Assembly (NCBI GenBank): GCA_964657795.1
Contig: CAZZWS010000258.1
Coordinates: 1-5,225, forward strand
From: CAHJXF01 sp964657795
GTDB lineage: Bacteria; Pseudomonadota; Gammaproteobacteria; Burkholderiales; Burkholderiaceae_D
Reading direction: 5' to 3'
Length of the DNA: 5,225 bases
How positions within the stretch are numbered: position 1 is the first letter of the stretch; every line of letters begins with the position of its first letter. The notes beneath the pieces were generated by a model. The model was not told the origin of the DNA and ran no database searches. It was given only the letters and a program-made list of their open reading frames with translations. This document shows positions 1-5,225 of this stretch, one piece after another. The position numbers were made by a program, and so were the translations under genes.

Positions 1-3
1 GCC

Positions 4-1659
4 ATGGATAACGTGTCGTATCTGGCCAGCGCGATCGCCGCTGCAGCTCTCGTTGCGGCCTTGCCCCGCGCCCGTCGACGACTGCGACTGTCGAACGCGA
101 AGCACCGCTCGCTCGCAGGGCATTCGCGGATGGCCAAGCGGCTCGCGCGGCTGATTCCCGGCTATGCGTACGAGCCCGGGCGGATCTTCGCCGTCGACGG
201 CGCGCCGGCCGACGTGGTCCATCGTCGTCAGGCCGCGTTCACCGCCTTGTCGGCCTTGTTCACCGCGCGCTACCCGCGCACCGTCGCGATGACGAAGCAG
301 GCGCGTGACGGGTTGTCCGACCTGCAGTTCACCAGCAGCTATCGCGTCCCGTTCCAGTTCCGCGACTACGTTCGCGAGCACCTGGCGGTCGGCGCGTTCC
401 TGCAGGCGGCCGAGGGCGTGCAGGTCGAGGACCTCGACGGTAACCGCTTCTTCGACCTGACCGGCTCGTACGGCGTCAACGTGCTCGGCGTCGACGCGTA
501 TAAGGCATGCATCGCCGAAGCGGTCGCGATGGCCGGAGCGCTCGGTCCCGTGCTCGGCGCCTATCACCCGTGCGTGCTCGACAACGTCTCGCGCCTGCAG
601 ACGATCTCCGGACTCGACGAGGTCTCGTTCCACATGTCGGGTACCGAGGCCGTCATGCAGGCGGTGCGGCTCGCGCGCTATCACACCGGCAAGCGTCATC
701 TGGTGCGCTTCTGCGGCGCGTATCACGGCTGGTGGGAAGACGTGCAGCCCGGCCCCGGCAATCCGTTGCCGCCGCGCGAGACCTACACGCTGAGCGACCT
801 GGACGAGCGCAGCCTGCGGGTGCTGGCCACGCGCAACGACATCGCCTGCGTGCTGGTCAATCCGTTGCAGGCGCTGCATCCCAATCGCAACGCGCCGGGC
901 GACTCGTCGCTCGTGGCGCAACGTACCGGCGCTCGCTTCGATCGGGCGACCTATACCAAATGGCTGCAGCGCTTGCGCGAGGTCTGCGATCGCCGTGGCA
1001 TCGCGTTGATCTTCGACGAAGTCTTCGTCGGCTTCCGGCTCGCAGCCGGCGGCGCGCAGGAATACTTCGGCGTCCAGGCCGACCTCGTGACCTACGGCAA
1101 GACGCTGGGCGGCGGCCTGCCGGTCGGCGTGGTCTGCGGCAAGCGCGCGTGGATGAAGCGTTTCCGCGAGGACCGGCCGGCCGACCTCTGCTTCGCGCGC
1201 GGCACGTTCAACGCGCACCCGTACGTGATGGCCGCGATGAACGCATTCCTGCGCCGCATGGATTGCGACGAAGTAAAGAGTCTTTACGTGGGGATCGACG
1301 AGCGCTGGAACGGGCGTGCCGCACGGTTCAACGCGGCGCTCGAAGCGGCCGGCGTCCCGGTCCGCGTTGCCCATCTCTCGAGCATCTGGACCGTCGAATT
1401 CATCGAGCCGTCGCGCTATCACTGGATGCTGCAGTTCTATCTGCGGGCGCACGGGCTGGCTCTGAGCTGGGTGGGCACCGGCCGCCTGATCTTCAGCCTC
1501 AATTACGACGATGCGCAGTTCGATGCGGTCCTCGCGGCGTTCGTCGCCGCCACGGGCGAGATGCACGCCGCTGGCTGGTGGTGGACCGACGGATCGTCAA
1601 CGCCGCGCAGCATCGGCCGCGGTCTTGCGCGCGAATTCCTGCGAGCCCGATTCCGCTGA
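4..1659 (+). CDS. Class III PLP-dependent aminotransferase, glutamate-1-semialdehyde aminomutase-like, N-terminally extended
   Basis: Seen: a 551-residue protein with the fold-type I, class III aminotransferase motifs in order. These are a D-x-DG strand (D145-G146), phosphate-binding S212-G213-T214 followed by EAV, the Y240-H241-G242 cofactor-stacking motif, DEVFVGFR with pyridine-nitrogen-binding D338, the Schiff-base lysine K366 in YGKTLGGGLPVG, and G400-T401-F402. Known: this family moves amino groups using PLP, usually as a cytosolic dimer. HemL itself is about 430 residues. Odd: roughly 100 residues precede the core. They begin with a hydrophobic stretch (about 4-21) followed by an Arg-rich patch, which could be a membrane anchor. 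The usual Glu-Pro after the central strand is N286-P287, in NPLQALHPN, followed by an insertion. These traits argue against HemL and recall PKS/NRPS aminotransferase domains. The substrate is unknown. The ATG lies 3 nt from the window edge, so neither its ribosome site nor an upstream start can be judged. The 3' end overlaps the convergent gene by 63 bp. Confidence 0.88.
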   Translation: MDNVSYLASAIAAAALVAALPRARRRLRLSNAKHRSLAGHSRMAKRLARLIPGYAYEPGRIFAVDGAPADVVHRRQAAFTALSALFTARYPRTVAMTKQARDGLSDLQFTSSYRVPFQFRDYVREHLAVGAFLQAAEGVQVEDLDGNRFFDLTGSYGVNVLGVDAYKACIAEAVAMAGALGPVLGAYHPCVLDNVSRLQTISGLDEVSFHMSGTEAVMQAVRLARYHTGKRHLVRFCGAYHGWWEDVQPGPGNPLPPRETYTLSDLDERSLRVLATRNDIACVLVNPLQALHPNRNAPGDSSLVAQRTGARFDRATYTKWLQRLREVCDRRGIALIFDEVFVGFRLAAGGAQEYFGVQADLVTYGKTLGGGLPVGVVCGKRAWMKRFREDRPADLCFARGTFNAHPYVMAAMNAFLRRMDCDEVKSLYVGIDERWNGRAARFNAALEAAGVPVRVAHLSSIWTVEFIEPSRYHWMLQFYLRAHGLALSWVGTGRLIFSLNYDDAQFDAVLAAFVAATGEMHAAGWWWTDGSSTPRSIGRGLAREFLRARFR

Positions 1660-2271
1660 AGTGATCTCGTGGCGGATGTGCCACATCGGGTCGATCAACT
1701 CGCCGCGCAGCAAGGCGAACGGCGCCTTCCAATACAGCAACACGTCGTGGAAGGGGTCCGTGCAGATCTTCGACATCCACGCGAACGACGTCATCACGTC
1801 CTGCTGGATCACCAGCTGCATGCCGCGAAACAGCAACCCCGCCACGCCGAGCGCGAGCCAGGCGATGCCGACGTCGTGCGCGTAGCCCGCGAGACCGACA
1901 TACGGCTCGATCAGACCGAACAGCGACGGTTGCAGCCTGACGACGACGGGGATCGCGATCCACGCCGCGACGAGAACGATCTTGCGACGGATGTTGTAGC
2001 CGACCTTGATCGCTTCCTTGTGTTCGTCGGTGGCCTGGTTGACCTCGTCGTACCCGCGCGGCTCGAAGAAGAAGTGCCCGGTCTGGCGCGTCGTCATCGA
2101 CACGCACCAAGCAAGGATGGCCGCGGCCGCCGGCTCGATGAACAGCAGCACGTACGACGCGATGAAGCAGAGCGCACTGACGAGATGCAGCGACTGGTTG
2201 ATCCGGCTGTGATGGTAGTAGCGATGATCGTCGTAGCGCTGTTGCGCCAGGGTCTCGAAAAAAGGATTCAC
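1597..2271 (-). CDS. Mpo1-like (DUF962-related) histidine-rich multi-pass membrane protein
   Basis: Seen: 224 residues, with hydrophobic segments near 30-58, 98-113 and 134-155 and a mostly polar C-terminal third. Histidines cluster in H20-H21, H29 and H66. The pattern HHSRINQSLH (20-29) then GHFFFE (65-70) resembles the H-x-x-x-N-x-x-x-H and GH-x-x-FE motifs of DUF962. Known: yeast Mpo1 of that family is an iron-dependent ER dioxygenase in alpha-oxidation of 2-hydroxy fatty acids. Inference: a membrane enzyme acting on lipids, with these histidines as possible metal ligands. Residues about 160-202 (KICTDPFHD, LRGELIDP, H198, H201) form a conserved-looking tail beyond the short DUF962 core and may define a separate subfamily. 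The start is GTG. It is preceded by GAGG with a 6-nt spacer, and the frame meets a stop at 2323-2325 with no ATG between. Divergent from the glycosyltransferase. The family assignment is from memory, not a search. Confidence 0.8.
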   Translation of the reverse strand: MNPFFETLAQQRYDDHRYYHHSRINQSLHLVSALCFIASYVLLFIEPAAAAILAWCVSMTTRQTGHFFFEPRGYDEVNQATDEHKEAIKVGYNIRRKIVLVAAWIAIPVVVRLQPSLFGLIEPYVGLAGYAHDVGIAWLALGVAGLLFRGMQLVIQQDVMTSFAWMSKICTDPFHDVLLYWKAPFALLRGELIDPMWHIRHEITSAESGSQEFARKTAADAARR

Positions 2272-2363
2272 GCCGTGCCTCGCGATGGGTCGATGGAGCC
2301 GATGAGCGGTGCGGATGCTGACTCACCTCGATGACGATCCGTTGACGTGGATGTTTCGTTTGC
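2272..2363. other. Divergent intergenic region between the Mpo1-like and glycosyltransferase genes
   Basis: About 92 bp of non-coding DNA that should carry the control signals for both divergent genes. CGATG occurs four times (2283, 2291, 2300, 2329) without regular spacing. TTGACG at 2342-2347 could be a -35 box for the plus strand, but the base pairs 17 nt on (TGTCCG) are a poor -10. No convincing operator or terminator was seen. If the glycosyltransferase really starts at 2406 or 2415, the region is 42-51 bp longer. Confidence 0.5.
2278..2281 (-). promoter_or_regulatory. Ribosome binding site deciding the GTG start of the Mpo1-like gene
   Basis: Read on the minus strand this is GAGG, 6 nt before the GTG at 2271. 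It is the only good Shine-Dalgarno match near the start and supports GTG over any upstream candidate. Confidence 0.6.
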
Positions 2364-2380
2364 GTGTCCGCCACTGTCAC
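2351..2380 (-). promoter_or_regulatory. Possible sigma70-type promoter for the Mpo1-like gene
   Basis: On the minus strand, GTGACA (2380-2375) is one base off the TTGACA -35 box. After 18 bases it is followed by AAACAT (2356-2351), which keeps A2, A5 and T6 of TATAAT. This would give a leader of about 70 nt before the GTG at 2271. It coincides with the most AT-rich patch of the divergent region. The -10 match is only 3 of 6, so this is a candidate at best. It also overlaps the chosen start of the glycosyltransferase. Confidence 0.22.
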
Positions 2381-3656
2381 GGACGCGTCGCGACTCTTGT
2401 TCAGCATGCGGCGCATGAACGCTCCGCGCGATGCCCTCATCCGGGTCGACGACTATCCAGCGACGGTTCGATCGCTGCGGATCGCCGTCGTGACTGAAAC
2501 CTATCCGCCCGAAGTCAATGGCGTGTCGCTGACGATCGCGCGGATGATCGACGGCTTGCACGCGCGCAATCACGACCTGCAGCTGATCCGGCCGCGGCAG
2601 ACGCCCGACGACGAAGCGGCCTTGACGCCACGCTTTCACGAAGTCCTGATGCGTGGCTTGCCGATTCCACGTTATCCGCATCTCAAGATGGGCCTACCCG
2701 CCAAGAAGGCTCTGGTACGGCTATGGTCGCTGGAGCGGCCCGACGTGGTGCACGTAGCCACAGAAGGGCCGCTCGGCTATTCCGCGCTGCGAGCGGCGCG
2801 CCAGCTGAAGCTGCCGGTCACGTCGGACTTTAGGACCAACTTCCACGCCTACAGCGAGCACTACGGCGTCGGCTGGATGCGCGCGCCGATCATGGTCTAC
2901 CTGCGGCGCTTCCACAACGCGACGCTGGGGACCATGGTTCCGACCGAGCCGCTCCGCGCGGAACTCACCGCGATCGGCTTCCACAACGTGTCGGTGGTCT
3001 CGCGCGGTGTCGATACGACGTTGTTCGATCCCGCACGGCGCGACGAGGGACTGCGACGATCCTGGGGGGTCGCAGCGGACGATCTCGTCGTGGTGTGCGT
3101 GGGCCGTCTCGCGCCGGAGAAGAATCTCGGCGTGCTGCTGGAGGCGTTCCGCGAGATCCGCGAGTCCGATCCGCGTGCCCGGCTGCTGCTCGTCGGCGAC
3201 GGCCCGCTGCAGGCCCAACTCGCACGCGAGATGCCCGAGGCCATCATCACCGGGCGACGCGGCGGCACCGATCTCGCGGCCCACTACGCGTCGGCAGACC
3301 TGTTCCTGTTCCCCAGCCTCACCGAGACCTTCGGCAACGTGACCTGCGAGGCGATGGCCAGCGGCCTGCCGGTGGTGGCCTTCGACTACGCCGCGGCGGC
3401 CGAACTGATCGAACCCGGCGGCAACGGCATTCTCGTCGAGCGCGGCGACACGAGGGACTTCGTCGCGGCCGCTCGTCGCGTCGCTGCCGATCCGCACCGC
3501 CGTCGTATCCTCGGCACCGCGGCGCGCACGCGAGCGCTCACGCAGGACTGGGACGCGGTGATCGCGCGCTTCGAAGGTGTGCTCGCGAGCGCGGTCCAGC
3601 CCCGGCGAACGAGCGAGATCTTCGACATGCCGGTCGCCGCGAGCGTGAGCGCCTGA
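2364..3656 (+). CDS. GT4-family (GT-B fold) glycosyltransferase
   Basis: Seen: 430 residues with two Rossmann-like halves. The N-terminal strand and loop TETYPPEVNG (44-53) is the glycine loop typical of GT4 enzymes. TSDFRTNFHAYSEHYG holds H161. The C-terminal half has GRLAPEKN with R248 and K253, expected to contact the donor diphosphate, and the EX7E motif is complete (E321, E329 in ETFGNVTCE). Known: GT4 enzymes are retaining transferases using nucleotide-sugars. Close relatives by motif include MgtA-type mannosyltransferases and SQD2-type glycolipid synthases. No membrane segment is seen, so a cytosolic or membrane-peripheral enzyme is likely. Donor and acceptor cannot be told. Start: GTG 2364 is chosen because third-position G/C bias extends back to it and a stop lies at 2343-2345. 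ATG 2406 or 2415 are real alternatives, the core beginning only at residue 38. None has a strong ribosome site. Same strand as pit, 93 bp upstream. Confidence 0.9.
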   Translation: MSATVTDASRLLFSMRRMNAPRDALIRVDDYPATVRSLRIAVVTETYPPEVNGVSLTIARMIDGLHARNHDLQLIRPRQTPDDEAALTPRFHEVLMRGLPIPRYPHLKMGLPAKKALVRLWSLERPDVVHVATEGPLGYSALRAARQLKLPVTSDFRTNFHAYSEHYGVGWMRAPIMVYLRRFHNATLGTMVPTEPLRAELTAIGFHNVSVVSRGVDTTLFDPARRDEGLRRSWGVAADDLVVVCVGRLAPEKNLGVLLEAFREIRESDPRARLLLVGDGPLQAQLAREMPEAIITGRRGGTDLAAHYASADLFLFPSLTETFGNVTCEAMASGLPVVAFDYAAAAELIEPGGNGILVERGDTRDFVAAARRVAADPHRRRILGTAARTRALTQDWDAVIARFEGVLASAVQPRRTSEIFDMPVAASVSA

Positions 3657-3677
3657 GCCGTTTGGACGGGACGGCCG

Positions 3678-3695
3678 CAGTCACGAGCCTGTCAT
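3678..3695 (+). promoter_or_regulatory. Candidate Pho box (PhoB operator) upstream of pit
   Basis: Seen: CAGTCAC, 4 bases, then CTGTCAT. This is the 7-4-7 direct-repeat layout of the PhoB box (repeat CTGTCAT, or CTGTCAC in the second unit). The second repeat matches 7 of 7. The first differs at position 2 and ends in C. Ten bases further on, GACCAT (3706-3711) keeps A2, A5 and T6 of a -10 box, at the spacing found in E. coli phoA. Against it: the linker GAGC is not A/T-rich as in the consensus. Part of the site also belongs to a hairpin (3691-3708). If real, PhoB could activate or repress; repression of pit by PhoB is known in Sinorhizobium meliloti. Confidence 0.38.
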
Positions 3696-3708
3696 CGGCG
3701 ACGATGAC
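3691..3708. repeat. Perfect 7-bp inverted repeat with GCGA tetraloop
   Basis: GTCATCG and CGATGAC pair perfectly around a 4-base GCGA loop, a GNRA-type tetraloop. No T-run follows on either strand, so it does not look like a Rho-independent terminator. It could be an mRNA hairpin in the glycosyltransferase-pit spacer or pit leader, or a dyad operator. Confidence 0.55.
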
Positions 3709-3710
3709 CA

Positions 3711-3734
3711 TCCGACGCTCGCATCTCCGACGCT
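3711..3734 (+). repeat. 9-nt direct repeat TCCGACGCT
   Basis: TCCGACGCT occurs at 3711-3719 and 3726-3734, start to start 15 bp, just upstream of the pit ribosome site. Two copies only; function unknown. Confidence 0.4.
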
Positions 3735-3740
3735 GACATC

Positions 3741-3744
3741 GAGG
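3741..3744 (+). promoter_or_regulatory. Ribosome binding site of pit
   Basis: GAGG lies 5 nt before the ATG at 3750. It fixes this start over the in-frame ATG at 3759. Confidence 0.7.
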
Positions 3745-3749
3745 TATTC

Positions 3750-5225
3750 ATGAGCGACATGGCATTGCCGGGCCGTAATGCACCGGCGTTCGACGGGTCG
3801 GGCCATCAACCTTCTCGATCCGCCGCGGGTGGTCTGATCTCGGGCCACAAGAGCCGTGCCACCGTAATCGCCGTGCTGATCGGCATCGTCTTCTGCCTAG
3901 CCTATGCCGGCTACAGCGTCCATCACGACGTGACCGAGAGCGGTGAGCCGAGTCACGCGCTGCTGCCGTGGGTGCTGCTCGCAACCGCGCTGGTCATCGC
4001 CTTGGCTTTCGAGTTCGTCAACGGCTTCCACGACACCGCCAACGCCGTCGCGACGGTCATCTACACGCACTCGCTGCCGCCGACGTTCGCAGTCGTGTGG
4101 TCGGGTGCGTTCAACTTCCTCGGCGTGCTGCTTTCGAGCGGCGCGGTCGCGTACAGCATCATCACGCTGCTGCCGGTCGAACTGATCCTGCAGGTCGGGT
4201 CGGGTGCCGGTTTCGCGATGGTCTTCGCGCTGTTGATCGCGGCCATCATCTGGAACCTCGGCACGTGGTCGCTGGGGCTGCCGGCCTCGAGTTCGCACAC
4301 GCTGATCGGATCGGTGATCGGGGTCGGTCTCGCCAATCAGTTGTTCGCGACCGCGAGCGGCACGAGCGGCGTCGACTGGTCGCAGGCCACCAAGATCGGC
4401 TGGTCGCTGCTGCTGTCGCCGCTGATCGGCTTCGTTGGCTCCGCCGTGCTGCTGCTGGTCATGAAAGCGTTGGTCAAGAAGCCCGAGCTGTACACGGAGC
4501 CGAAGGGCAATGCCGCGCCGCCGTGGTGGATTCGCGGTTTGCTGATCTTCACGTGCAGCGGCGTCAGCTTCGCGCACGGGTCCAACGACGGGCAGAAGGG
4601 CATGGGTCTGATCATGCTGATCCTGATCGGCACGGTGCCGACCGCCTATGCGCTCAACCGCGCGTTGCCGGACAGCGAAGTCGGTGTCTACAAAGCCGTA
4701 TTCGAGCAGGCCGCGCAGACGATGGACCGGATCGTACCGTCAGCGATGCCAGCCCCGAAACCCGCCGATGCGCGCGCCACGGTGGGCGACTACCTGAAAA
4801 CCAAGCAATACACACCCGCCGTCGTGCCGGCGCTGGCCACGTTGACGCGTGACCTCGAGAAGCGCATCGATCGCGTCGCCAACCTGCGCGACGTGCCGGC
4901 CGAACAGACCAAGAACGTCCGCAACGACATGTACATGGTGTCCGACAGCCTGTCGCAACTCGGCAAGGTGCCGGCCTTCACGCCCGACGACGATCAGAAG
5001 AAAACGCTGAAGACCTATCGCGACAAGCTCGACGAATCGACCAAGTTCATCCCGACCTGGGTCAAGATCGCCGTGGCCTTCGCACTGGGTCTCGGCACGA
5101 TGGTGGGCTGGAAGCGCATCGTGGTCACGGTGGGCGAGAAGATCGGCAAGACGCATCTGACGTACGGACAAGGCGCCTCGGCGGAGCTGATCGCCGCGGC
5201 GACGATCGCCGCCGCAGATATGTAT
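3750..5225 (+). CDS. pit: PiT-family inorganic phosphate transporter, 3' end cut by window edge
   Basis: Seen: 492 codons open to the window edge. The first PiT signature is FEFVNGFHDTANAVATVIY (E88, N91, D95, N98), followed by NLGTW and PASSSHTL (P178-L185, H183). H276-G-S-N-D280-G-Q-K-G opens the second repeat. Residues about 310-430 form a polar, helical cytoplasmic domain, as in E. coli PitA. The last residues (GEKIGK, YGQGASAEL, AADMY) stop just before the expected PVSTTHVLSS motif, so roughly 65-70 residues are missing, by comparison with the 499-residue PitA. Known: low-affinity symport of phosphate, or its neutral metal complex, with cations across the inner membrane. Odd: the signature lies about 60 residues later than in PitA, because of a 37-residue polar tail and an extra hydrophobic segment (38-57). 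No DUF47/PhoU-like gene lies directly upstream, which fits the PitA-type architecture. The start is fixed by GAGG at 3741. Confidence 0.95.
   Translation, partial: MSDMALPGRNAPAFDGSGHQPSRSAAGGLISGHKSRATVIAVLIGIVFCLAYAGYSVHHDVTESGEPSHALLPWVLLATALVIALAFEFVNGFHDTANAVATVIYTHSLPPTFAVVWSGAFNFLGVLLSSGAVAYSIITLLPVELILQVGSGAGFAMVFALLIAAIIWNLGTWSLGLPASSSHTLIGSVIGVGLANQLFATASGTSGVDWSQATKIGWSLLLSPLIGFVGSAVLLLVMKALVKKPELYTEPKGNAAPPWWIRGLLIFTCSGVSFAHGSNDGQKGMGLIMLILIGTVPTAYALNRALPDSEVGVYKAVFEQAAQTMDRIVPSAMPAPKPADARATVGDYLKTKQYTPAVVPALATLTRDLEKRIDRVANLRDVPAEQTKNVRNDMYMVSDSLSQLGKVPAFTPDDDQKKTLKTYRDKLDESTKFIPTWVKIAVAFALGLGTMVGWKRIVVTVGEKIGKTHLTYGQGASAELIAAATIAAADMY

Noticed and set aside
4..1659. Calling the aminotransferase hemL
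   Set aside because: Length, the N286 change, the insertion after it and the N-terminal extension differ from glutamate-1-semialdehyde aminomutase, which is expected elsewhere in such genomes.
507..1664. A 385-codon open frame on the plus strand inside the aminotransferase gene
   Set aside because: Arg/Ala/Pro-rich translation with no motif. It is a shifted frame of a GC-rich gene whose own frame carries all catalytic motifs.
1669..2334. A 221-codon plus-strand open frame opposite the Mpo1-like gene
   Set aside because: Charged, low-complexity shadow. The minus strand in this stretch has membrane segments, a ribosome site and family-like motifs.
2342..2370. TTGACG as a sigma70 -35 box for the glycosyltransferase
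   Set aside because: No acceptable -10 box at 16-18 bp spacing; a promoter here would also place transcription downstream of the GTG start.
2374..2391. CTGTCAC-4-GCGTCGC as a second Pho box before the glycosyltransferase
   Set aside because: The second repeat matches only 4 of 7 bases, and the site would be too close to, or inside, the coding region for a normal activated promoter.
1499..2440. A 313-codon minus-strand open frame spanning the Mpo1-like gene
   Set aside because: Arg-rich translation in another frame of the same strand, extending into the aminotransferase; no recognisable domain.
3657..3749. Rho-independent terminator after the glycosyltransferase
   Set aside because: The only good hairpin (3691-3708) is not followed by a T-run on either strand.
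3968..4852. A 294-codon plus-strand open frame within pit
   Set aside because: The overlapping frame from 3750 contains unmistakable PiT signatures; this one is Arg-rich noise.

Overview
The window is GC-rich throughout, with strong G/C bias at third codon positions. It holds four protein genes in a compact layout. Composition and protein character suggest a betaproteobacterium of the Burkholderia/Paraburkholderia type. That placement is an inference from style and remembered homologues; there is no rRNA or marker gene here.

Layout. (1) Positions 4-1659, plus strand: a class III PLP-dependent aminotransferase related to glutamate-1-semialdehyde aminomutase. It has a long N-terminal extension and several departures from HemL. 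(2) Positions 1597-2271, minus strand: a multi-pass, histidine-rich membrane protein resembling the Mpo1/DUF962 family. It converges on the aminotransferase with a 63-bp tail-to-tail overlap. (3) About 93 bp of divergent intergenic DNA (2272-2363). (4) Positions 2364-3656, plus strand: a GT4-type retaining glycosyltransferase with an intact EX7E motif. (5) A 93-bp gap (3657-3749) with a Pho-box-like pair of direct repeats, a perfect 7-bp hairpin with a GCGA loop, and a 9-nt direct repeat. (6) From 3750 off the right edge, plus strand: a PiT-family inorganic phosphate transporter, cut off just before its second signature region.

How they may work together. The transporter is the only gene whose role can be stated with confidence. 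The glycosyltransferase and the Mpo1-like protein are both plausible lipid-metabolism proteins (GT4 glycolipid synthesis; fatty-acid alpha-oxidation in yeast Mpo1). The aminotransferase resembles the aminotransferase domains of hybrid PKS/NRPS enzymes as much as it resembles HemL. A glycosyltransferase directly upstream of a phosphate transporter with a Pho-box-like site between them invites a phosphate-responsive envelope hypothesis, but it remains speculative. I saw no tRNA, rRNA, CRISPR array, insertion sequence, integrase or clear Rho-independent terminator.
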